NCBI GenBank assembly: GCA_965603725.1
Contig: CBFDEC010000015.1
Coordinates: forward strand, 1-64,000
DNA length: 64,000 nucleotides
Direction of reading: 5' to 3'
Source: JAGGSN01 sp965603725
GTDB taxonomy: Bacteria > Zixibacteria > MSB-5A5 > UBA10806 > 4484-95
The translations under genes were made by a program, and so were the position numbers. The notes beneath the pieces are model-generated. The model was not told the DNA's origin. It was given only the letters and a program-made list of their open reading frames with translations, and did not search any database. Shown here one piece after another: positions 53,849-61,124 of this stretch. Each line of letters opens with the position of its first letter. Positions within the stretch are counted from its first letter, which is position 1.

Positions 53849-54741
53849 TAAATCACCTGCGGCGCTGTAAAGTTAATATTATCGCATTTAAAGAATGATG
53901 TCAGATAATGGAAATACCGATCAGGGTTACTGTCCGGTCTTGCTGGCGAAACATCAACATACTTAAGCGTTTGTTCGTTCTCAAATATTGCTCCGCCAGA
54001 CCAGACTGCTCCAGGGAAGCGCAGTTCACGGTATGTGTTGGCGCCGGGTGTTATTGATAGGTACTTCGCCGTTGTATCATTAGTCGTGGAGTATACAGCT
54101 CTGATCAAATGGTTGCCGACAGGTATGGAGTTTGAAAAGGAAAAAGCGCCAGAGGCTGATGGGTTTATTGAGGATGATGTTAAGCCGCCGGAGCCGTCCG
54201 GATAATAGATAGTGATTGTGATGTCAGATGAATTAGCTCCGGGCACAGCTCCCAGGCCGTCATAGATGTTTCCAGTGACCGTGTTTGAAGTCAAATCTGA
54301 AACGTTCCGGGCGAGTTGCTTAGTAATTGTACTTCCCCCGCCATTTGAGGTTATAGTAACTCCGCCGATATAAGTGTATAGTTCGTTCCAGCCATCACGC
54401 TTATAGTCCTCAGTGTCTTCGGAAAAGTCATTTTGGATGTAGGGACCGTCCCAGGTCGAATAACCCGGATTAGTCGCCAGCGCGTCGAGGTTTGCCGGCA
54501 GTGAACCCACATCGCCGACATAACCGAAATCCATCCGGATACCATCCTGGACCTGGTTCTCGTCTCCAATAATAGCCTGGACCAGCATATCCATCTCCTG
54601 CGTAGTGGCTTCCAGACGAGTCTGCTCAACGGCGGGCTGCATAGATTTCATGGCGATGGTGGATATTATACCAAGAATCACAATTATCAGCACTAATTCA
54701 ATTAAAGTGAAGCCATTGTATTTATTGATGCAATCAGCCAT
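53848..54741 (-). CDS. Large prepilin-like protein with Ig-like insert (paralogue B)
   Basis: 297 residues. A prepilin leader MADCINKYNG followed by FTLIELVLIIVILGIIST, cut by PilD before Phe, with the pilin Glu5 intact. The GspG-like head ('GDVGSLPANLDALATNPGYSTWDGPYIQNDF...DYKRDGWNELYTY') is followed by a carboxypeptidase-regulatory-like Ig domain ('TITIYYPDGSGGLTSSSINPSASGAFSFSNSIPVGNHLIRAVYS') and a short unrelated tail. Homologous to the adjacent 386-residue protein through about residue 240. Probably a minor pilin displaying a domain at the tip. Start overlaps the previous stop (TAATG). Confidence 0.85.
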   Translation of the reverse strand: MADCINKYNGFTLIELVLIIVILGIISTIAMKSMQPAVEQTRLEATTQEMDMLVQAIIGDENQVQDGIRMDFGYVGDVGSLPANLDALATNPGYSTWDGPYIQNDFSEDTEDYKRDGWNELYTYIGGVTITSNGGGSTITKQLARNVSDLTSNTVTGNIYDGLGAVPGANSSDITITIYYPDGSGGLTSSSINPSASGAFSFSNSIPVGNHLIRAVYSTTNDTTAKYLSITPGANTYRELRFPGAVWSGGAIFENEQTLKYVDVSPARPDSNPDRYFHYLTSFFKCDNINFTAPQVI

Positions 54742-55901
54742 TATGGACAGACTCCCATGGTTACATCGAATGTGGAACCATCAGAAAAAGTGATTGTGAA
54801 AGTAGTATTTGCCATATTCACATCGCTGCCAGGGCCGGTACGGTTGGTATCGAAAGTTGAAATCTCAACCGTTGCCGATTGGCTCGGATTCAGTGTCAAT
54901 GTACTTGTGAACTCGGCGGCGCTGTCGGAACCCCGACCATCAGCGGGCTGGTTGAAAAGAGTGCCGCCTATTTTTACTCTATCGTAATAAGCCTCCGGAG
55001 ATGCCCAGCTCAGCGTCATGTCGGTGAGATCTACGGCCACATCCGCGGTATTTATGATATCGAATTCAATCTTGCTGCAATTACCGCCGAACCCCTCTGT
55101 GTTTTCCACAAGCTGGATGTCAGAATCGCCTCCAGATGTATCGCCACTTGCAGCTCCTCCCCAGAGGTTGGAGGCAAAACGCAGCTCTACAATCGAAGTT
55201 TTTCCCGGGTTTACCGTAACATATTTGGAAGCGGTATCATCCTGACTGCTGACTGTTGCCCTGATGAAGTGTAATCCAATCGGGACAGAACCGGCGAATG
55301 CGAATTCACCTGATCCGGACGGCGATGTCGATGAGCTTGTTATGGAGCCGGAACCATCGGGATACTGGATAGTCACCGTAACATTCGAGGCGCTGTCTCC
55401 CGGCGGCGACAACCCGGAATCACGGACAATGCCTTTTAAAGTATTTGAAATTAAATCGTTTACAGAGTTAGCAAGCCTTTTCGTTATCGTGTTTCCCCCA
55501 CCGTTGGAACTGATAGAGATTCCGCCGCTGTATGTGTACAGTTCATTCCAGGCATCTTTTTTATAATCGTCGGTGTTCTCGGTAAAATCGCTCCGGATAT
55601 AAGGGCCGTTCCAGGTGGAATAACCGCCCGGGTTAGCCGCCAGGTTATCAAGACCGGAGGGCAAAGCTCCGACATCGCCGACATAGCCGTAATCAGTTCT
55701 ATAACCGCCGGACACCAGCCTCTCATCGCCGACAATAGCCCGGGACAGCTCATTCAGTTCGTCGGCAGTAGCCTCAAACCGCGCCTGTTCTACAGATGAC
55801 GTCATTGATTTCATGGCAATCGAGGCTATGACTCCAAATACCACGATTACCAGAATCACCTCTATTAAGGTAAAACCATTATTTCGATTATTAACGCTCA
55901 T
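54741..55901 (-). CDS. Large prepilin-like protein with Ig-like domains (paralogue A)
   Basis: 386 residues. Leader MSVNNRNNG then FTLIEVILVIVVFGVIASIAMKSM with Glu5. The GspG-like head and regulatory-like domain match paralogue B ('SGSGEFAFAGSVPIGLHFIRATVSS'), but the C-terminal 130 residues differ: a disulfide-ready beta domain ('GGNCSKIEFDIINTADVAVDLTDMTLSW' to 'FDVTMGVCP'), with two Cys. Tandem duplication followed by divergence of the tails is the simplest explanation. Start overlaps the upstream stop (TAATG). Likely minor pilin or adhesin. Confidence 0.85.
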   Translation of the reverse strand: MSVNNRNNGFTLIEVILVIVVFGVIASIAMKSMTSSVEQARFEATADELNELSRAIVGDERLVSGGYRTDYGYVGDVGALPSGLDNLAANPGGYSTWNGPYIRSDFTENTDDYKKDAWNELYTYSGGISISSNGGGNTITKRLANSVNDLISNTLKGIVRDSGLSPPGDSASNVTVTIQYPDGSGSITSSSTSPSGSGEFAFAGSVPIGLHFIRATVSSQDDTASKYVTVNPGKTSIVELRFASNLWGGAASGDTSGGDSDIQLVENTEGFGGNCSKIEFDIINTADVAVDLTDMTLSWASPEAYYDRVKIGGTLFNQPADGRGSDSAAEFTSTLTLNPSQSATVEISTFDTNRTGPGSDVNMANTTFTITFSDGSTFDVTMGVCP

Positions 55902-56335
55902 TAGAAATTAATAGTAATAGTATCTACCGAGCCGACACTTTTAATCGTTCGGTTGGCAGAGCTGTATATGTAATTCACGCCCCAGGCATCTTTGAGGTAA
56001 TCGCCATTATTCGGATCAATATATGGTCCATTCCAGCCTATTTTGGTGAACCTGTCCCAGTCGGCCACACCGCCGGGTTTGCTTGTCAGGTCGGATAGAC
56101 CCGACGGTAAAGAATTAATATCAGGCTCATAACCGCTGATTTTATCTGAAGCAGAGCCAACAATGGCGATTTTGAGTCGTCTCATTTCTTCCCTGGTAGC
56201 GGTAGTCTTAGAACTTGATAAAATACCTCCCAGCTTTGGAATAGCAACGGTTGCCAGAACGCCCAGGGCTAAAATAACAATTACGATTTCGATTAGAGTG
56301 AATCCATAAACACTTTCTAAGCGCTTTGTTTTCAC
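55901..56335 (-). CDS. GspG-like prepilin
   Basis: 144 residues. Leader ...LESVYG, then FTLIEIVIVILALGVLATVAIPKLGG (Glu5 present). The body resembles the major pseudopilin GspG with 'RREMRRLKIAIVGSASDKISGYEPDINSLPSGLSDLTSKPGG.ADWDRFTKIGWNGPYIDP.NGDYLKDAWGVNYIY'. The head of both large pilins is built from this sequence pattern. Probable structural or minor pseudopilin. It overlaps the next start by one base and lies 8 bases after the 138-residue pilin gene. Confidence 0.88.
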   Translation of the reverse strand: MKTKRLESVYGFTLIEIVIVILALGVLATVAIPKLGGILSSSKTTATREEMRRLKIAIVGSASDKISGYEPDINSLPSGLSDLTSKPGGVADWDRFTKIGWNGPYIDPNNGDYLKDAWGVNYIYSSANRTIKSVGSVDTITINF

Positions 56336-56342
56336 TATATTT

Positions 56343-56759
56343 TTACCAGTCGTTCTCGCCTGCAGTGTTTGTATTTGGCCAGATTTCGCCGGTTGACGCT
56401 AAATACGCCCAACCGCCGCTTGTGCCGACGATTGTTCCCTTGGTCACACCCGTGACAATTGAATCAGGGGCGTTTGTCTGATATGGGTTTTTTGGCAACG
56501 CCTGCTCCATAACCACGCCGATAGTTCTCAGACTATCGATAGCCGGCCAGGTTGCGGTTCCTGTAGTGACGGCTGCATTAGCGTAATAGATGCTGATCCC
56601 CGACCTGATGCCGCCAAGCGCTCCCTTGCAGGATGCTTCTCTTGCCTCGGAAACTATGCTTCTGTATTTAGGTATAGCCACCGACGCTAAGATTCCCAGG
56701 GCAACAATGATGATGACCAGCTCGATCAGTGTAAAACCTTGTTGATTTTTCGTGCGCAT
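56343..56759 (-). CDS. pilA: Type IV pilin, candidate major subunit
   Basis: 138 residues. Leader MRTKNQQG then FTLIELVIIIVALGILASVAIPKYRSIVSEARE (cleavage before Phe, Glu5 present). The globular part ('GALGGIRSGISIYYANAAV', 'LPKNPYQTNAPDSIV', 'GWAYLASTGEIWPNT') fits a small type IVa pilin. First of four prepilin genes, with GAGGGATG before the ATG, the best ribosome binding site in the operon; that suggests the highest expression. Which of the four is the major pilin cannot be settled from sequence alone. Confidence 0.88.
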   Translation of the reverse strand: MRTKNQQGFTLIELVIIIVALGILASVAIPKYRSIVSEAREASCKGALGGIRSGISIYYANAAVTTGTATWPAIDSLRTIGVVMEQALPKNPYQTNAPDSIVTGVTKGTIVGTSGGWAYLASTGEIWPNTNTAGENDW

Positions 56760-56780
56760 AATTCATCCCTCCATGATTTA

Positions 56781-57995
56781 TTATTTTTTAAACACTTGCA
56801 TCATATTCCACATCGGTAAAAATATTGCCAGTGCCAGCGCCAATACCATCCCGCCGACGAACAGAGTCAATATCGGCTCCAGACGAGAGGTCAGCTTTTT
56901 GGATTGATATTCGACGGCGGCATCATAGTGACGGGCCGCTTCAAATAACATGTTATCCAGATTTCCAGATTCCATTCCTATAACAAACATCTGGATAATC
57001 AGGGGCATAAAATATTTTGACTCCCGCATAGGCGAAAAAATATCCCTGCCTCCTTTAACATTATCGCTCATCTGGTTTATCACTTTAGAAATCAGCGAGT
57101 TGCCGGCTGCTCTACTGACTATACCCAGAGCCTCTACCAAGGGCAATCCAGACCGCAATAAAGTACCCAGCAGATAGCAGAACCTGGAAATGGTCATTTG
57201 AAGGAATATTTTCCCTACAATAGGCAATTCGATTTTAAGGTAATCAAAGAAATTTGAGCCGACTTTTGTTTCTTTAAACCTGTAAAAGAGAAAAACTGAA
57301 AGAATTCCCGAAACGAGAACAATGTACCAGTAGGAAGTTGTGAAACTGCTGAGATCCATGATTAACCTTGTCGGGAGCGGTAAATCGGATTTATAGAATC
57401 TATAAAACTCGGCAAACTTTGGTATAACCAGGGTTACCAGCGCTATGATTGCCAGGACAATAGTAATCATGATGTAAGCAGGATATCGCACCGCCGACTT
57501 CAGCGTCTCCCTGGTCTTTATCTCTCTTTCTATTAGTTCACTAAGCTTGTCGAAAATCGCCTCCATCTGGCCGGACGACTCACCGGCTGAAACTGTGCTT
57601 ATAAAAAGGGGCGGAAAGTATTCGGGAAACTGCTCCAGGGCCTGGGAAAGGGTCATGCCCCCTTCAATATATTGTTTCATCCTGATAAGGGTTTTTTCAA
57701 ATTTATCATCTTTTTGTTCGCTTGCGATGATACTTAAAGCCTTTAATATTGGAATACCGGCTTTATTAAGGGTGTTTAATTTTTGAGTAAAAGATGAAAG
57801 CAATTCAAGGTCTATGGAGACTTTATAGAACTTTCTGAAGATTTTCTTAAATTCAACAGCGGGTTTGACGCTGATCGGGATTAAGCCTTTTGAATCCAGG
57901 GTGATTTTAGCAGACTCGATATCCTCGGCTTCAACCAATCCTTTTTGAACCGTGCCGCTGCGGGCGGCGGCCTTATATTTAAACATCAAGGGCAT
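56781..57995 (-). CDS. pilC: Inner-membrane pilus platform protein PilC/GspF
   Basis: About 404 residues. The N-terminal 'FKYKAAARSGTVQKGLVEAEDIESAKITLDSKGLIPISV' followed by two T2SSF domains ('FTQKLNTLNKAGIPILKALSIIA' and 'FCYLLGTLLRSGLPLVEALGIVS'), with three membrane segments at about 160-185, 210-230 and near the C-terminus. It anchors the assembly ATPase and builds pili. I set the start at the ATG of MPLMFKYKA; ATGs at 58013 and 57986 are alternatives. It overlaps the end of pilB. Confidence 0.93.
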   Translation of the reverse strand: MPLMFKYKAAARSGTVQKGLVEAEDIESAKITLDSKGLIPISVKPAVEFKKIFRKFYKVSIDLELLSSFTQKLNTLNKAGIPILKALSIIASEQKDDKFEKTLIRMKQYIEGGMTLSQALEQFPEYFPPLFISTVSAGESSGQMEAIFDKLSELIEREIKTRETLKSAVRYPAYIMITIVLAIIALVTLVIPKFAEFYRFYKSDLPLPTRLIMDLSSFTTSYWYIVLVSGILSVFLFYRFKETKVGSNFFDYLKIELPIVGKIFLQMTISRFCYLLGTLLRSGLPLVEALGIVSRAAGNSLISKVINQMSDNVKGGRDIFSPMRESKYFMPLIIQMFVIGMESGNLDNMLFEAARHYDAAVEYQSKKLTSRLEPILTLFVGGMVLALALAIFLPMWNMMQVFKK

Positions 57996-59739
57996 TTTCG
58001 ACTTCACCAACAACTTGTTTCTGGTTTAACTTACTGTCTTCATTATGGCAAACACGCAGCGCTTCTTCGACTGTAGTGATGCCATTGGCGGCCTTCATAA
58101 GGCCATCGTCCCAAAGCGACACCATCCCGGTTTTAATGGCCTGACGTCGGAGTTCGATATGTGAGGCTTTTTGCGTGATAAGGTCTTTAAGTTCGGGCGT
58201 TACAACCATCAGCTCATGAATAGCCGTTCTGCCGGCATAACCCGTCTGGCTGCATCGGGGACAGCCGCTGCCGCGATAAAACTTGATATCCCGGCGGTTC
58301 CAGCGCCTTTTTAAATCCTCAAAAAAGGATAAATTCGGCAGAGTTTCTTCCTTGCAGTTTTCGCATATAACCCTCACCAGACGTTGAGCGAGTACGGCCG
58401 TTAATGACGTTGAAACGAGGTATGGTTCGACTCCCATATCGATTAGCCTGCCCGCAGCTACCGGGGCATCGGAAGTATGAAGGGTGGCCAGGACCAGATG
58501 TCCGGTCAGTGAAGCCCTGATTGATATTTCAGCGGTGGCCAGATCCCGTATTTCACCGACCATCAAAATATCGGGATTTTGCCTGACAATAGAGCGCAAG
58601 GCATTAGCGAAGACCAGTCCGGCCTTTTCGTTGATCTGGACCTGGTTTAACATGGGAATTTTGTATTCGACCGGGTCTTCCACGGTAACTATATTTTTTT
58701 CCGGTTTATTCAATCTGTTTAAGACTGCGTATAATGTCGAGGTCTTGCCGCTTCCAGTTGGACCTGTTATGAGAATCAGCCCATCGGGACGATCGACCGC
58801 CTCCAGCCATAACTGGTAATTTTTCTCAGAAAATCCCATCTGCGATAAATCAAGCAAAATATTACTTTTATCAAGAATCCTTATTACTGCCTTTTCTCCG
58901 AATATTATTGGTAGGGTCGAAACCCTGAAATCTATCTGGCGATTTTTATAACCAATTCTGAACCGGCCATCATGAGGCACTCGTTTTTCGGAGACATCGA
59001 TATTGGACATGACCTTGATTCGTGAAATTACCGGCACGTGCACGCTGGCAGGAAGCACGGCAACTTCACACATTAAGCCATCCACCCTGTATCTTATTCT
59101 GAAGTTTTGTTCCCCTGGCTCGAGATGGATATCCGAGGCTTTGCGTTTTATGGCTTTGGCGATGATTACATTTACAAGCTCGACTACCGGCATATCACTG
59201 GTGATCCCCTCGGTGGAGGCAATATCCAGCGCCTGGTTCTCAGCAAATTGACTGGAACTCGTTTCGATTTTATCCATGGTCTGACGGCCCATGGTATCGG
59301 CGATTGAGTAATATTTATCTATGGCAATTTCAATCTCGCTTCGCGTGGCTACAACCCTTTTTATATCAAGCCTGGTATGGTACGCGATTTCATCGAGAGC
59401 CACATAATTAAGCGGATCATCCATAGCCAACGTCAGGACATTGCCGACCTTAAATATCGGAATAACAGTATAGCGACGCGCTATTTCAGCCGGCAAAACG
59501 CTTACTAACCTGGGATCTATTTCAAGGTCGGACAATGACAGCTTGGGAAGATTCAGCTTTTCGGCGATAGCTTCCTGAAGTCGATCTTCGCTGATATATC
59601 CAAGCTTGATAATAATGTCGCCAATACGACCGCCCATCTGCTTTTGATGGTTTAGGGCCGTTTCGAGCTGTTTCTCTGAAATCAAACCAGATTCAATAAG
59701 AACCTGGCCTAATTTTTTATGTTCAATGCTGGCAGGCAT
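57979..59739 (-). CDS. pilB: Type IV pilus assembly ATPase PilB/GspE
   Basis: Hexameric ATPase that extends the pilus. About 586 residues: N-terminal MshEN/GspE-N domain (KLGQVLIESGLISEKQLETALNHQK..., duplicated at 'RLQEAIAEKLNLP'), 'ASDIHLEPGEQNFRIRYRVDGLM', Walker A GPTGSGKTSTL around residue 325, Asp box 'VTVEDPVEYKIP', 'LRSIVRQNPDILMVGEIRD' (Walker B region), His box 'TGHLVLATLHTSDAP', and a tetracysteine zinc site (CENC ... CPRC). ATG 59739 has an AGGT 7 bases upstream; ATG 59778 is also possible. No pilT is nearby, so retraction would rely on a gene elsewhere or be absent. Confidence 0.94.
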   Translation of the reverse strand: MPASIEHKKLGQVLIESGLISEKQLETALNHQKQMGGRIGDIIIKLGYISEDRLQEAIAEKLNLPKLSLSDLEIDPRLVSVLPAEIARRYTVIPIFKVGNVLTLAMDDPLNYVALDEIAYHTRLDIKRVVATRSEIEIAIDKYYSIADTMGRQTMDKIETSSSQFAENQALDIASTEGITSDMPVVELVNVIIAKAIKRKASDIHLEPGEQNFRIRYRVDGLMCEVAVLPASVHVPVISRIKVMSNIDVSEKRVPHDGRFRIGYKNRQIDFRVSTLPIIFGEKAVIRILDKSNILLDLSQMGFSEKNYQLWLEAVDRPDGLILITGPTGSGKTSTLYAVLNRLNKPEKNIVTVEDPVEYKIPMLNQVQINEKAGLVFANALRSIVRQNPDILMVGEIRDLATAEISIRASLTGHLVLATLHTSDAPVAAGRLIDMGVEPYLVSTSLTAVLAQRLVRVICENCKEETLPNLSFFEDLKRRWNRRDIKFYRGSGCPRCSQTGYAGRTAIHELMVVTPELKDLITQKASHIELRRQAIKTGMVSLWDDGLMKAANGITTVEEALRVCHNEDSKLNQKQVVGEVENALDV

Positions 59740-59778
59740 AATATTACCTATAATCGAGGAGGCGCTTGCTGTAATCAT

Positions 59779-60146
59779 AATTGGCGTTTCAAGAACCGCA
59801 ATTAATCACAGTTCCCGCAATTCCCTGACAAGCCAAACACGGTCATACTAAAGGCATTGGCAGTAACAAAACACCGCCTTCAAGCTGCAGGAATCATCGT
59901 TCTCCCAAGGGCCTTGACGGCTACAGCGCTTAGAATATTTTTAAAAGCGCCTCCAAAAATATTATTTACCTTATTATAATCGGAATATATATCACCTGAT
60001 AAACTGAGCGGTATACATATAGATTATTATAGTTATGAAGGGTTTCACAATGAAACCGTGTCTACGTTACCATGCTTTTTGTTGATTGAAAAGACTGTGT
60101 TTTTAAGTCTGTTTACAAAAGAGGCTCATGACATAAAACGCCTGAT
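59779..60146. other. Intergenic region, no gene seen
   Basis: About 370 bases upstream of the pil operon and downstream of the dockerin-like gene. AT-rich. It should hold the pil operon promoter, but no clear sigma-54 or sigma-70 motif was found. Confidence 0.5.
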
Positions 60147-60929
60147 TCACCTTGTTGTCTCACCGATTTCATCCAGATATTTTTCGAGATACTGCAGATC
60201 CTGTTCATCGATTTTATTGTCGTCGTTACAGTCGCCTCTTTGAGTCGGCCAGGGAATTTCCATTTTCCCATCAAGATACAGCTTTAGACTTTCATGATCC
60301 GAGCTGTCTATTTTAAAATCGTTGTTGATATCTCCCGGATATAGAAAATGAACACGGCTGAAATATACTTCATACCGAAATGTTCTGACGCCCAGAGTGT
60401 CGCTTAAGCTTATGCCTTTACTGGGATTATCAAACCCCTCGATAAAAACGTCATAAGTGTGCCCCTTTAATGAATCATCAGCCGCAGTTTGGACGTACAA
60501 CTCGGCTATCAGGCATTGTTTTTCGCAGTGAAGCGGTATATTTGGTCCTCTGCCCAAATCGGAAAATCCCAATATACCCTGGCTTGTATAGCCTTGTTTA
60601 TCCCGGTGTGGTACAGCTTTGGTAATATAAGCGCAATCCCAGCCTTTATCGAATCCTTCCGGGGGGTTATCATTTACAAACGGTTTAAATAAATCTCCGC
60701 CAAGACGCTTTGATATATATTTATCAGATGATGATAAAGGTATATGCAGAGCGGCCACGTAAACATCAGGATTTGTTTGAACCCATATTGGCGCAGATTC
60801 ACGGCTGTCAACTTTAAAGATAAGCGGACTGCCATCCGGCTGGCCAAACCAGATTTTGACATCCGACCCCGTTGAAATACTCGTCTCAAACATCACAGCA
60901 AATACAACTAAAAGAAAAAAAATTCTCAT
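60147..60929 (-). CDS. Exported cohesin-like plus dockerin protein
   Basis: 260 residues. A signal peptide spans 1-20. Residues about 25-190 resemble a cohesin-type beta sandwich ('VYVAALHIPLSSSDKYI', 'LIAELYVQTAADDS'). The C-terminus is a two-repeat dockerin: 'PGDINNDFKIDSSDHESLKLYLDG' and 'RGDCNDDNKIDEQDLQYLEKYL', each with the Asp/Asn calcium loop. Cohesin-dockerin pairs build cell-surface complexes; such single cohesin-like/dockerin proteins are common in FCB candidate phyla. It might attach to exported proteins of the same cell. Monocistronic. Confidence 0.78.
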   Translation of the reverse strand: MRIFFLLVVFAVMFETSISTGSDVKIWFGQPDGSPLIFKVDSRESAPIWVQTNPDVYVAALHIPLSSSDKYISKRLGGDLFKPFVNDNPPEGFDKGWDCAYITKAVPHRDKQGYTSQGILGFSDLGRGPNIPLHCEKQCLIAELYVQTAADDSLKGHTYDVFIEGFDNPSKGISLSDTLGVRTFRYEVYFSRVHFLYPGDINNDFKIDSSDHESLKLYLDGKMEIPWPTQRGDCNDDNKIDEQDLQYLEKYLDEIGETTR

Positions 60930-61065
60930 CAGTCTTCCCTTTAAACTGAATAATAACTATTATAAAAAGTTTACTTAAATATTTTTTCATGCGCAACAAT
61001 TTAATTTTGCGGATGTACCATCGAAAAAACAGCCCCTATCCTGTAAACGGTGATCGCATATTGAG

Positions 61066-61092
61066 AAAAAGGCGGCCTGAATAGACCGCCTT
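61066..61092 (-). terminator. Rho-independent terminator after the C25 peptidase gene
   Basis: On the minus strand AAGGCGG - TCTATTCAGG - CCGCCTT followed by TTTC. It lies about 30 bases after the stop. Confidence 0.75.
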
Positions 61093-61124
61093 AAAATACA
61101 TAGCGAGCTCTTCCCTTGCGATGT

